A stretch of 64,000 bases of DNA from Azolla caroliniana (lineage: Eukaryota > Polypodiophyta). Below the pieces are notes generated by a model that was not told the origin of the DNA, made no database searches, and worked only from the letters and a program-made list of their open reading frames with translations. The stretch spans positions 15,748,001-15,812,000 of the forward strand of contig JBHGNT010000012.1 in assembly GCA_043228905.1 (NCBI GenBank), in the 5' to 3' direction. A program made the translations under genes and the position numbers. This document shows positions 1 to 11,186 of the stretch, one piece after another (position 1 is the stretch's first letter; every line of letters begins with the position of its first letter).

Positions 1-1750
1 CGACAAGGATTGATAAAGGCAAAGTCACCAAGAGACAAGTCAGAAAAGAGTCGACGACCACCACAGGGGAGGACAACCAGACACCGTCGAAATCCCAATC
101 TGGAGGCGGGACACCTAACAAGACTCCTGATACAGATGGTTCAACTAATACCGATCGACCAACAGAGCTGATCGAAGGATCCGAACCAAACATCTTGGTA
201 CATAGGAGATCTGGACGAGCTCAAAGGCAAACAGAGTTCTACCAACCGGGCCTCAACTACGTCAACTACACGGATGCAAGCGAACCAAGCACCTTTGAAG
301 AAGCTATGTCCGCACCGGACGCCGAAACATGGCTACAAGACATGCAATCCAAAATGGACTCGATTCATCATAATCATAGATGGGAGTTGGTCGAACTACC
401 AATTGGAAGGAAGCCGCTACCTTGCAAATGGGTTTTCCGATACAAGTATGTATACGACTCAGAGAAACCCAAGTACAAAGCTTGGCTTCTCATGAAAGGA
501 TTCAAACAGGAATACGGGGTCGACTACGATGAGATATTCTCACCAGTAGTTAAGATGACCACCCTCCGACTCCTACTAGGAGTTGTCGTGACAGAAGATC
601 TAGAGCTCGAGCAGATGGACATAAAGACGACATTCCTACACAGAGATATGGAAGAAGACATATATATGTCTCAACCGGCAGGCTTCACAGTGACGGGGGA
701 GGACAGTCACCTCGTATGTCGACTAAAGAAAAGTTTATATGGCCTAAAACAAGCGTCGAGAATGTGGTACCAGAAGTTTGACTCCTACATACGGCAACTT
801 GAATACAACAGATTAGACTCCGACCCATGCATGTATGTTCAGCAACTGGCCGATGAGTCAAGGATCTATCTGATCCTATACGTCGACGACATGTTGATTG
901 CAGGAAGCAATCCAGTAGAGATCAGTAAGCTGAAGCGGAGCCTTCACGCAAAGTTCGCGATGAAGGAACTCGGACAAGCCCGACACATACTGGGCATGAG
1001 GATAGCGCAAAATCGGATGACCAAAACTCTCCGACTCTCCCAATCCGAATACGGAATGCGAAGGCAGCACCGACACCGCTTCCGACGTCGATCAGACTAT
1101 CAGATAGAGAATCTCCTACAACGGACAAGGAGAGAAAGCTTAATGGAAAGATACCCTACGCATCGACAGTAGGAAGTATCATGTACGCAATGGTGGCGAC
1201 CCGACCCGACCTAGCCTATGTCGTAGGGCTGGTCAGCCGGTACATGTCAAACCTAGGAAAGAGGCATTGGGAGGCCGTCAAGCACATTCTTAGGTATCTA
1301 AAAGGAACCCTGGATGCACAATTGACTTTCGGACTGACAACCTCAGCCAAAGTCGAAGGCTACACCGAATCCGACTACGTTGTAAACACAGATAATAGGA
1401 AATCGACATCAGGCTACATCGTCACCTATGGTGGCGATGCAATATCATGGAGGTGAAAACTTTAGGAGTGCACGGCTCTATCTACCACAGAAGACGAGTA
1501 CATAGCAACGTCGAAAGCAGCGAAGGAAGCGATCTAGCTACACTGACAGTCTGCCGACTTCGGAACTGCAAGCCGAAACGACCGACCAACGCCGACCATC
1601 TATTGCGACTCACAGAGCGCAATACACCTCATCAACAATCCCATCTATCATCCGAAGACGAAGCACATTGAGGTGCGGTATCATCATATCCGAGAGCTCG
1701 TAAACGAAAAGAAACTCGAAGTCCGGAAGGTTGACACCGGGGTGAACATA
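1..1750 (+). pseudogene. Ty1/copia polyprotein relic, RT and RNase H part
   Basis: The reading frame is open from base 3 (so the element continues left of the window) to a stop at 1172. It carries the linker and copia reverse transcriptase, with the motifs KGFKQEYGVDYDEIFSPV, AFLHGD-like TFLHRD and YVDDMLIAG. After LRLSQSEY the frame shifts. RNase H resumes at 1181 (PYASTVGSIMYAM, then HWEAVKHILRYLKGT), stops at 1454-1456 after DAISWR, and continues in other frames as TEDEYIATSKAAKE and TKHIEVRYHHIRELV to about 1750. RT and RNase H would copy the element's RNA into DNA. At least two frameshifts make it dead. The CCGG-rich base use resembles the copia relic at 58.2-60.0 kb, so both may belong to one family (inference). 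No LTR is seen on its left. Confidence 0.9.
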
Positions 1751-1962
1751 GTCATCGGCCCGTCATCCGTCTCAAGCAGGAGACCCACCTGATCTCGATC
1801 CCGCGCGTCCACAACTTTCACAAACAACAAGACACGACTCATGTCAAGCACGGCTCTATCCAGTGCCGAGAGCCGCGCGAAGCAGATGCATTCCTCCCTT
1901 TTCCAGGGGTCTCCACCCAACACATGAAATCTCGCTTCGATAGCCAACTGCGGGGCTGTATC

Positions 1963-2049
1963 GGTCCGATATAGCAGTTCGCGGTCCTTAGTGCCGCTTA
2001 CGTACCGCAGTACGCGTTGCGCACACTGAAGATGCTCCTCGGTAGGTCG
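1963..2049 (-). pseudogene. copia RNase H fragment, opposite strand
   Basis: A minus-strand frame (1684-2145) contains EEHLQCAQRVLRYVSGTK, a standard copia RNase H entry motif, at roughly residues 33-61. The rest of that frame is not recognisably copia. It lies tail-to-tail with the plus-strand copia relic that ends near 1750, so two different elements meet here. Confidence 0.6.
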
Positions 2050-2149
2050 CGCTGTCGTGAAGATTTTCGGCAATAGTGTGAAAATCCCATAAAACGTACG
2101 AAATCGAGTATAAATCACGTAATACAATAATTGTGAAGATAACATTTTT

Positions 2150-2556
2150 AATATCTAAGTACAAAATGATGGAGGTTTCGAATGCACTTTATTACACGAG
2201 AAATGGACAACTAAATGTCAAGATATGAGGGTATAAAGTTTGTGAAAAGAAAAGAGAAAATTGTGAGATATCCCACATAGGCACGACAAATACGGCTCTC
2301 ATCATATATAAGGTGGAGCAAAAGATATTATCTTTGTGTCTATGTGTGGAGCATAGAGAGTTCAAGGTAACTTGAACTAAGAGTGGAGGTGGCTAGCTAC
2401 TCGTAAAGGGTTTTGGCCAACCAAAACCGGACCGGCGATGGAGCCGGTGATCCGACGGCATCCGACCGCAATCCGGCGGCGGCACCGGTATCGGGCGGCG
2501 GCATCCGGCAACGGTATCCTGCGAGGAACCAGTATCCGGCGACGGTATCCGGCGAA
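2150..2556. other. LTR-like sequence and CCGGC-rich degenerate repeats
   Basis: No gene. 2160-2400 has LTR-like character: a TATA-like catatataagg near 2303 and a gagatatcccacat motif resembling copia LTRs. 2420-2556 is a degenerate repeat built on ATCCGGCGACGGT-like words. No matching partner LTR was found, so the LTR call is tentative. Confidence 0.35.
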
Positions 2557-2631
2557 CCGACGTCCGGCGACTAGATAAAATAAATGTATAAATATATATA
2601 CATATTTACATATACAAGGAGGGCAAGTATG
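2557..2631 (+). repeat. 75-bp direct repeat, copy 1
   Basis: The 75 bases from ccgacgtccggcgactag to gggcaagtatg recur, identical by eye, at 3102-3176. The AT-rich middle is tataaatatatatacat. The two copies flank a 470-bp segment. Confidence 0.9.
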
Positions 2632-2690
2632 GATTCGAACCTTGCACCTCCAAGTTAGGAGTCAATTGGCTTACTATTAAGCCATGCTAT
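2631..2690 (-). repeat. tRNA-derived (SINE-like) module
   Basis: On the minus strand an A-box-like TGGCTTAATAGTAAGCC (2684-2668) is followed by a perfect B box GGTTCGAATCC (2641-2631), with an anticodon-arm-like TTGACTCC/GGAGG between them. The order and spacing are those of a tRNA gene or tRNA-derived SINE head. Acceptor-stem pairing is not convincing, so a working tRNA is unlikely. Confidence 0.6.
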
Positions 2691-3101
2691 TTAGTTGAAA
2701 TTATATTTCTATCATTGTACTTTTACATGTAAATTCTCATACATGAGAGCTAAAATGAGTGACATGGTTAGCATGCACCACATGTAATACTTAAGCGCCA
2801 AATGGCAAACATGCAATTTATGCATGTCTTGTACCCTCACATGCATCATATGCATGAGAGCATCTATAAAAGAGGGAAGGGGGAGGAGAAAAAACACGGT
2901 TTTTTGTATGAAAATTAAGAGGAAGAAATTCGTTATCAAATTGATCGTGTAATCTCAACTTCTCTCTTTCCCAATCTATCTTAAGTACTTTCTCGCCAAA
3001 GCTTGTATCGACTCTAAATCCTTCTGGTCCAGAACCCCGGCGGTTCCACCTCACGATCCGCGCGTAGTGACGGATCTTCACGACATAATTAAGTGGTGAA
3101 C
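2642..3101 (+). other. possible LTR or short non-autonomous element between direct repeats
   Basis: This gene-less segment lies between the two 75-bp repeats. It has a TATA-like ctataaaag at 2864-2872, a pyrimidine-rich downstream part, and ends in agtggtgaacccgac, which looks like a primer-binding site after an LTR. It could be a solo LTR or part of a small terminal-repeat element; neither is proven. Confidence 0.3.
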
Positions 3102-3176
3102 CCGACGTCCGGCGACTAGATAAAATAAATGTATAAATATATATACATATTTACATATACAAGGAGGGCAAGTATG
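3102..3176 (+). repeat. 75-bp direct repeat, copy 2
   Basis: Identical by eye to 2557-2631. It joins directly onto a copia integrase fragment on its right. Confidence 0.9.
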
Positions 3177-3315
3177 CTTGGCTAGCAAGCAAAACCGAAC
3201 CTCCTTCCGGTCAAGACCACCAATGAGACGAAATGCACCACTGGAGCTGGTGCATACCGATGTGTGTCAAGTGGACACGAAGTCACATGCAGGATTGCAG
3301 TACTTCGGGGTCACA
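3177..3315 (+). pseudogene. copia integrase N-terminal fragment
   Basis: The bases from about 3190 (aaaccgaacctccttccggt) to 3315 match the copia relic at 59,620-59,745 with few changes (accaccaatgagacg, gatgtgtgtcaagt, gacacgaagtcacatgc). In that element this stretch leads into the integrase core. Here it is an isolated ~130-bp scrap. Confidence 0.7.
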
Positions 3316-3527
3316 ATGATACAGTTGGGGTTATATACTTAAGCCCTAAATCGTGAACGTGTTCACACTAAGGATACAAAGTGGAGGGAGTTGGCCTTTT
3401 ATGCCAACAATTTCGATGAGCCCTTTATCGATTCAATGTTTTGTCCATGTTGTTGAGCCATTCCCTTGGTGGATGCGTCATCTACTTCGGTGAACCTTCC
3501 AGGGATGATGAGGTTTGTCTGCTTTGG

Positions 3528-3607
3528 GAGCCATTCCAAGACCAAGTCTCGTCCTCTTGGGCGAGCCCTTCCAAGACCAAGTCTTGACCTCTTGGACGAG
3601 CCCTTTT
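3528..3607 (+). repeat. 35-bp tandem repeat, about 2.3 copies
   Basis: The unit gagccattccaagaccaag... starts at 3528, 3563 and (partly) 3598. Confidence 0.75.
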
Positions 3608-3936
3608 GAGTGGATGCCCCATCCCCTTGGCAAGATCCTTCAAGGTCAGGTCAATGCTTTGTCCGCATTTGCTAGCCCTTCTTGGGCCGATACCTTGTTT
3701 AATTTTGTGACACAAAGAAGGGCTTATTTTTTGTCCCCTCTATGGGATGTAAAAGAAGTCGTCTTATTTGTGACAACTTATATGTTTCTTATATAGTTAG
3801 CCCAAAGATATCATCGAGGCTTCAATGGTTTCCCATAGTGGATAGCTAAGTGCTTTATATGTTGAAGTATGATGTGGTCTTTGTCATTGGGAATTGACAC
3901 TTCCAATCATTCATTTAGGCAACTATTATCACAAGA

Positions 3937-3972
<36 letters not shown>

Positions 3973-4003
3973 ATGTGTGTGTGTGTGCGTGTGTGTGTGT
4001 GTG
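3937..4003 (+). repeat. (TG)n microsatellite
   Basis: About 65 bases of tg dinucleotides with rare interruptions (gcatg, gcg). Confidence 0.95.
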
Positions 4004-4925
4004 AAACGCAAGCGGGATCGGGGGGATCTCGAACCGAACAGAATGGGGTTCACTCAAGTTGTAGGCTTTGGGACCCTCATAATTGAGGGTTATGGTGGGT
4101 TAGAACTTCCTCTATATATTCTTGATAGACCTTAAAAATGCTCGTTTTTCTTGTGTGTGTGTGTGTGAACATGAGGGAATGTGCTAATATCTATATACAT
4201 GTTTGAGTGCATATGCTAGTTTATCCCGTATGCGTATGTTAATTTATCACCTAGGTTTAAATAGTAATGAAAGTACAGTTATTAACACATTACTTTTATG
4301 CAAAGGATTAAATTATATGCATTTATGTCTTCCTGCATAATTTTAATTGCATTAAGGTATATGTAAATATATACATGTGTGTATGTTTCACTTATTTGTG
4401 GGTTATGTTTGTGCAAGTGCTTGTGTAAGGTAGAGGAATATCTATATGTGTGTACAAGTGTAAAGCATTGGGTGGAAATGGGGGTATTTAAGGAAATGGG
4501 AAAGAAAAGGTATATTTTGTGTGGGTAGGTTTTTTTATATTTTTATTTTCTAGGGTTCAAGTCAAAGGTTTGGGAATAGATAACGTGGGCAAGTGACATC
4601 ACTTGCCTATGTTGAGGCAGTTGATGGCAAAGTGGTGGCAGAGAGTAGTAGCAACAACAAAGAGATTGGCGGATGCATTGTCTCTTAAAGTAGTCGAAAC
4701 TTGGAGGAGGCTCCTCATCTCGAGTTGAAAGATTGAGTCACGAGCTTTCCTCGAGGCTTGACACCTTTACAAGTAGTGTCAAGGAGATTTCTTGAATGCG
4801 AGGGTGCTTTCCTCAAATTGAGGGCAGCCCCTTTACATGTAGCATTTGACGAATTTTTCCTCGAATAAGGAATTTCCTTGAATGCCACGTGGCACTCAAG
4901 GTTAAAATTTTGTCTCTTCTTATCG

Positions 4926-4992
4926 AACATCGTCTAGTGGATGGGATGTTGACTTTGATCAATGTGGCAGGTTCGACTCCCAACTATTGAAA
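4926..4992 (+). repeat. tRNA-derived (SINE-like) module
   Basis: A-box-like tctagtggatggg (4933-4945) and B box ggttcgactcc (4970-4980) flank a possible anticodon arm, gttgactttgatcaat, similar to plant tRNA-Gln. No complete cloverleaf is evident. It probably is a SINE head or tRNA relic. Confidence 0.55.
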
Positions 4993-5883
4993 TTTCTATT
5001 TCCTCGCAGCTTTTTGTTCGGACCTCGAATTTGTGTTCTGAAATTTCTTGCAACCCTTGTGGTGACCTCTTTGTGCCGGCACTCAAAACCCTCCGGTATG
5101 AAATTCTGGGACTTGGTTCTTGTCAAATTTGAGTAAATTTCTCATATCTTCACACTCGGTGCTCAGACTTGTAATCCGAAAAGTTTGGCATGAGCCTTGT
5201 TCAATCACAATTTACACTAGATAGTAAGATTACTAGAAATAACTCTATATGGATTTTAAAATAACATATTACTTCTAAAGTTCACAAGTTACAACCTTGA
5301 TTACATACAACGAGATGAAACCTCAACTCCCCTACATAGAGTGGTTTATATGGCAATAAATAGGTAAAATAGAAGTTTAAGTGAATATCAAGAAGCTTCA
5401 AGAGGGGATCCTCAAATTCAATTTAATGAACCCACAAAGCACAACTTTGTCGCCTTCTGCCATCATCGATCTTGAATGCCCTCTTCATTTGCAATGTTTT
5501 GCCTACACTTACACTTGTACCAAAATTCCATAAGCACCCCAAACCCTAAACCATTTGCAAAATCAAAGTCATCAACTTCCATAGTTTTTAAGTTTTTTGG
5601 CATAATATGCATTCAAATAGTAACAGCTCTCTATAAAACATCAAACACTTCAATTGCATTTGAAATCCATCAAAATTATAGATTCTCTTGTATAAGTTGG
5701 GTGACAAACAAAACAACATTCATATTATTCTTGATAAACTTTCAATAGAAATTTGCAAATTCCACAATGTACATGGTGCTTGGTAGTTTGTAACAATTTG
5801 AACTTTTGGTGGTTCTGTACAGACACCTAGAACAAGTACATGTTCTAGAAATTCCACTCGGTTGAATTTGAAACAACACTTCT
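4993..5883. other. intergenic, no gene recognised
   Basis: AT-rich sequence with short frames that show no family motif. Nothing supportable. Confidence 0.5.
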
Positions 5884-6130
5884 CTAATTAAGCATAGATA
5901 TCTTCTCGCATCTACATGACTCGACGAACATGGGCATCATCTCTTCATGAGCATTTGAATCAATCAAAATGTCATCTAGATAAACTCTCAAGCTGTCTTT
6001 AATGTCTCCAAAAGTACACTTTTCAATATGTGAAAAAGTTCTTGGTGAATTCACAAGATTGGAAGGCATAACCGTACTTGAGATGTTCACATCAACAAAA
6101 CGCCAAATGTTTTCTTCTATTTATCCCCTA
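5884..6130 (-). pseudogene. Ty3/gypsy reverse transcriptase fragment
   Basis: The minus-strand frame has VMPSNLVNSPRTFSHI (compare the family's VMPFGL.NAP.TF), then GDIKDSLRVYLDDILIDS containing the catalytic Y-x-DD motif, then HEE and CREKIS-like residues. This is the palm of a plant gypsy RT. Only about 70 residues survive, and upstream pieces are in another frame. It differs from the chromovirus at 49-55 kb. Confidence 0.75.
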
Positions 6131-6797
6131 TTCAAATACGAGCACGATTTTTTCAAAGATTTAGTCCATTAACCAAAAGACTTTCAAATAGTGACGTTCT
6201 AACTTCAACCCTTGCCATTCTCAAGAGATCACAATGAAAGTACAGAACATTGAAGACCATTAATGACCATATAAGGATCTTCATTTCTCCTACTCAAAGT
6301 TTGATCGAAGGTTTAGGAGGATTTCATGTAGAGAGATTGACCGCACTTCAATGTCGAGGTGTTCAAGCAAGTTGCACATACAATGGAACAAAAGAGCCAA
6401 TAATAAGACCATGGGAGACTCACCCCATTGATCATATTTGACCTCTGATTATGATATGCGAGAAATGTTTCGATTTGGGCAGTAAGAAAACCTACTTCTC
6501 CAACTCACCTTGACAAGTGCAGCTTTAATGTTCTTTAGGAAGTACAACTTTTTTTAATCACAAACTGTAGGATTTACAGCACCTTTTCACAATTGGCTTC
6601 TCCAAGCATTTCAACGATTGACAAAAGTATGGACAATGACCAAACCTCTTGAGTTTTCAGCCATCTCACAGGTCTGTTCAAGATTCTGAACTGGTCTTTT
6701 GACCCCAACCTGAATAAAAACTAACCCAAAAGATGCAAAAAAAATGTCTTTATCTTCATTTTGTGTTGAAAAACAGGAAGATTCAGATGCATTGGAG
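6131..6797. other. intergenic 3' of DCC1
   Basis: No gene recognised between the gypsy scrap and the DCC1 stop codon. It would include the DCC1 3' untranslated region; no clear poly(A) signal was singled out. Confidence 0.5.
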
Positions 6798-8422
6798 CTA
6801 TCTGGCCGTAAAAATGGGCACAGCATCCGCAGTTGGTTGTGTGCGCCTCGTAAATTTTAGGAGCAAGGCTTCCACTGATTTCCCCGGAGCTTTAATGTCA
6901 CTAAACAATTACACAAATAAAAGAAGTCTAAATAAAAACCAAGTTTTTAACATGTAGAAAGATATATTAGAACCATAAACCAACAAATGCAATGTGGGTT
7001 CGGGGAGATGCTATCACTTAAAAATTCGGTAAATTTTATGAGCTTTGCCAGTCAAATTTCTTGTTATTCCATGCAGAGAAATGGAACTATTATTAGTTAT
7101 GTATTGATTTCTATAGATAAATATTTCCACCAACACTAACCTGACATAAGGCTCTAAATCTTGCCACTCCCACCTAGATCTCTCCTTGAAAAGTGCTGCA
7201 AATCTCTCAGCCGGATTCGTGGGCAAAGCCGACACAGGAAAATGCCGAAGCCACATTTCGGACCCCATCCTTTCGGTAAGAGCCTCCCCTTTAAGCATGT
7301 CCAAATGCACGTTCATTTCCAATGGGACATTCTCACGCCATGCATCAAGGAAGTCACTGAGCTTCCATTTCGAACCCGATGACAGCAATTGCTTGGCATG
7401 ATGAAGGCATACAAGCCGTTGGTCGAGTTCCCACACACTACTGCTACTACTGACATGTGTGGATAGAGACCCAGTGTCCGATAGAGGTACGTGTGGTACG
7501 AGACCCACATTCTCAGGGTCCAATGAGACTTCTCCGGGTGTGAAACCGGACACTTTCCGTCCAAATGTATCGAGGCAATGCATCACTATTTGAGAAGAAA
7601 AGCCATCGTTCTTCAAGACCTCGATGACCTGAGCCTCATCAAGGGATCGGATCGACCAATCGTGTTGCACCGAATTGAGAAGTATAAGGTCGAGGGTGCT
7701 TCTCAATAGGGCTTCATCGGAAATTCGCCAGATTTTCCCAATCTGGAAAGCCGATAGTGTCTTGAGACCTTCACGGAGCTCTGTCTCACTCATCTGAACA
7801 CGGTCTAATAAATCCTCAAATGTGAAGAAACCATCACATCTTTCATCATCATTACCATTGCCATTATCAATACCATGGCCATTAACATTGCCATTTTCAT
7901 TGTCATTGTCATCATTCATGTTTTCTTCTTTGTATGGCCTCATATTTAGCAATGATTTTAGGGTTTCAAGGTCAGGAACAATTTCGGCAAGTTCTAGGTG
8001 GCCATTTACTGATGCCATGGCTCTTAAGGTCTGTGAAGGATTACCATTTCCATTAGGTTTTTGGCAAGGAGATGGTGGCATGATCAAAACTGTGTTAGAA
8101 GTCATCACAAATTTGATGGAATATGTACGATCAGATGTACATAGCACCGCTTCATCGTTCAAATTTCCTCTGATAACAACCCTAATAAACGATGACAAAA
8201 GAAAGGGAAGAAAAGAATGAAGGAATGAATGAAACGAAATAACAAATGTAAAAACTGAAGGAAGGAAGGAATGAAGAGAGATTCTTACCCTTTATCCATT
8301 ATCTCATTCAGTAAGCTTTCGTCCACTTCTAAAAGCTTCAAATCTTCTGATCCAAAACCTTCTTGGTAGCCTATTTCAGCTGTTGAACCTACAGCCATGT
8401 TAATTATAGATTCAATCTCCAT
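6798..8422 (-). CDS. DCC1: sister chromatid cohesion protein DCC1 (Ctf18-RFC subunit)
   Basis: Three exons on the minus strand: 8422-8289, 8181-7141 and 6900-6798, with introns 8288-8182 and 7140-6901, all GT-AG and in phase, giving 425 residues. Exon 1 starts at MEIES and ends LLNEIMDK; exon 2 continues VVIRGNLNDEAVLCTSDRTY, matching the human RGDKDEQAVLCSKDKTY region. Further family landmarks are FEDLLDRVQMSETEL, LKTLSAFQIGKIWRI and the C-terminal ERFAALF, EWQDLEPYV and LLLKFTRRTQPTADA. DCC1 pairs with CTF8 and CTF18 in an alternative clamp loader that acts on PCNA in the nucleus to promote sister-chromatid cohesion. One oddity is an Asn/Asp/Gly-rich insert near residues 140-165. No break is seen and the length is normal. 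The start could also be the internal Met at residue 9. Confidence 0.93.
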
Positions 8423-8429
8423 GGTAACA

Positions 8430-8715
8430 CAGAAAGAGAAAATTGTCAAAGCCCTAATCCCAATTCGAAAGAGATGTGAGTCAAAGTATAACCCTAAACC
8501 TAACCCTAATTTGGCAGAGGTCCATGTGCTCAGTGCTACCCTAACTCTAACCCTGATTCGGGAGAGACTTCATGGTCAGGTAACGAAACCCTAAGGTTGG
8601 CCAAAAAATCGATGTGGACTTATGCCATGAACCCTACTTGAGCTGAGCTACTCTGCAAGAAATGATCTGCAATAAACCCTAATCTGGCAGAGCTCTCTTC
8701 CACAGTGATGGCTAA
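8430..8715 (+). promoter_or_regulatory. telo-box cluster upstream of DCC1
   Basis: The 5' flank of DCC1 holds several CCCTAA/AAACCCTAA words: near 8453, 8492-8512, 8538-8553, 8587, 8673 and 8712. Several are followed by a similar tail (atttggcagag, attcgggagag, atctggcagag), so they sit in a degenerate local repeat. Telo boxes are common in plant promoters of replication and cell-cycle genes, which suits DCC1. Function is inferred. Confidence 0.55.
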
Positions 8716-8763
8716 CCCTAATTTCAGATACACAGCCCCAAGTGGAGGGAAAACCAAGCGGTC

Positions 8764-8859
8764 GGGTTCACACTTGGGCGGACAAAAAATGCAAACCATC
8801 ATCATGTGTCCAGTCCGGGTTCACACTTGGGCGGACAAAAAATGCAAACCATCATCATG
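8764..8859 (+). repeat. 53-bp-period tandem duplication
   Basis: A 43-bp unit starting gggttcacacttgggcgg occurs at 8764-8806 and 8817-8859, identical by eye, separated by 10 bp. A 112-residue frame crosses it but has no family features. Confidence 0.9.
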
Positions 8860-10832
8860 CGTTTGGCGCTACATTACGACGGCTCGTCAGCTTTCACCTG
8901 AGCAGACTCTTGGACTTTGCCAGTTTCCTTCCGTCCGTCTGCTCAATTCCACTGTGCTCACTCTTCTGCATTGCTTGATTCCTCGTACCCAAGAAAGGGC
9001 GCATTTCGTAGACAACAACAAGTTCTTCAAGCCTGTGGACTAGAAACCCGCCAACTTCTCGGACCAAAGCAGAGCTGAAAGGGTGCATTTGAAGACTTCT
9101 AGAGGTGGAGGAAATAATCAGAGTAAAAGAACTTTCGAGGAAGTGTTAAGAGTCTAACTAATTAGTTTAACAAAACATAAGGATTTATAGACCAAAGAAA
9201 GGAACGAGATGTTTGCCAAACCACACGACCACCCCTTAGCAACAGTGTGAGACGGACTAGAACCCCCTCGATGTCCTGTACAATCAAAGGTTGATGCGAA
9301 TCGTACTTTGAGTTCCGAGGGGATCACACATGCTTAGTTAACAAAAGTCATAACTACACTGTTATAGTATCAAATTAAGCCAAGCCCCCTTGATAAGAAG
9401 GTAGCTAACCTTCTTATATAGGCAGGAACCCTAGCCCCTAGTATGTTCAGATTTGCCGAACCCTAGCCCTAAATGTACTCACCATAAGATTAGGAAAACT
9501 AGGGAAAACCTATCTCATGATTAGTTATGGTTATGCACATTTTAAAAGATTTCACTCTTGCAACAACTATTTGAGGAAAGTGTGTTTTGATGTGTTTTAC
9601 CAACTAAAAGGTTGATCAATTAGGCAAGTAAACCAATCCATTTGAGAAATGTTGAAAGGTCTATAAACTTGTGGGGCTAATTTAACCCACTTACTTGTAG
9701 ATAAAGTCTTAGAGTTTAAATTTACACATATACCACTTGTCTAGTGTTAAATACACGAGGTTGTTAATGCTTGTAGGCATTAAATCATGCTCCGAGTTGA
9801 GCAATAGTAACTTGTCTCGTGATATAAAACATATGTTTACATATCCCTCAGCTAAATTTTATAATGTATAACTCATGACAATGAATGGTAACATTAATTG
9901 ATGCTCAAGGTGAAAATAGTACATCAACATTGTCGAGAATCAAGCTCAACCCATCCGAGTGTGTAAACACACTGGAGAGTTACACACCGCCACTATGTAA
10001 TATAACTCCTATGACACATAGTGAATGCGATTCCCCCCTCCCCAAGATTCTAGAGAGTGAGTGAGTGGTTTAGTGAGAGGGTGACCTTCTATAAAGCACC
10101 CACATCCTACCTTGTAAAGTGTCGATCAAGCTCCCTTGTCGTGCTCATTATTTTTGTTTAGTTGTTCTCTACGTCTTGTTAATATACATCTTGAGTATTT
10201 CATTTTCCTATCTATCTTGTATGTCTCCTCGTTCACACACACATAACACACATCTTTAACCTACTCCGCTGCATAGGATTACACTCAATTCTTTACAAAT
10301 ATCAAATGACTATATCTAATCAATGTATATCTAAAGAAAACTCCATAGTAGGAAGTTATCATTTCCAAACACTTGAAACATATCCTCATTAATTTGAACA
10401 CTTGTTCTATTAGTCCACTAGACTAAGGTTGGTCTATAGAGCCTATGCTCAAGGTAGTTTCTAGTTCCAAAATGAAAAATTTAACCAAAGAATTCACTAG
10501 TAACTGGAAATCTTTGTTACTCATCACATGTTTTGGCAACTTGACAATGGTGACATTTAGTCACAATAATCATTAATATTATGTGAAAAAGAAATGAGTA
10601 GAGAGGATAACAAGTGTACGACATATTCCAAGATGACTTAGTAATGAGGGTGCAAAACAAATTCTTATTTTCACCTTAGACAAATTTGGAACGCAAACTG
10701 TTAGCAATGTGGAAGGTTCCCTTCAACAATGGTTAATAACATCTATAATAAATTCGGCTCTTACCCAATATTTTTAAAAGAGATTATCATCAAGGTACTT
10801 TCCTCGAAGGTGATCATAAAGATCAAAATGCT
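8860..10832. other. intergenic, no gene recognised
   Basis: No coding feature or known repeat identified. Telo-like ccctagcccta words occur near 9430-9470. Confidence 0.45.
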
Positions 10833-11102
10833 AATGAAGTTAATCCAATTAGCCTCATGAATATGACTTAAAGCATTAACAAATGTATTAATAAAACATT
10901 TTAATCTATTTAATGGAAAATCAAAGTCCTTAATGAGGTTCGCCCATTGTGCCATACGATTAATGAGGTTCCATTGGTCATAGAATATTTCAAGCATTGT
11001 CGGTTCGTAGTTACCTAAAAATGATTTTCCATATAAGTTGTATCTCCCTATTTCCTTGTGCATTCTAAATCTCAAATAGGTTTGTTCATGAATTATGTAT
11101 TG
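10833..11102 (-). repeat. unknown dispersed repeat, copy 1
   Basis: About 270 bp that recurs in the same orientation at 11187-11340 plus 11921-12040. A minus-strand frame of 104 residues (10761-11075) ends in AQWANLIKDFDFPLNRLK...NALSHIHE, vaguely like the end of gypsy RNase H (…FDF…DALSRIH). That resemblance is weak. Confidence 0.7.
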
Positions 11103-11186
11103 ATAATGAGTAGAAGAAATGTCCTACTCTCAAATTTAGGCAATTTAGATCAAGGAGATGGTCACACATGTTCTTAAGGTATGATT

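Larger units (their letters stand above)
3316..4925. other. intergenic, simple repeats
   Basis: No gene recognised. It contains a 35-bp tandem repeat (see 3528), a long (TG)n run at about 3937-4003 and a shorter one near 4152-4167. The reading frame through the TG run is an artefact of the repeat. Confidence 0.6.

Noticed and set aside
2631-2690. Functional tRNA gene
   Set aside because: A and B boxes fit, but acceptor and D stems do not pair well.
3869-4135. 88-residue plus-strand frame
   Set aside because: Runs through (TG)n (Cys-Val repeats); no other support.
8705-9043. 112-residue plus-strand frame
   Set aside because: Crosses a perfect tandem duplication in changing frames; no family motif.
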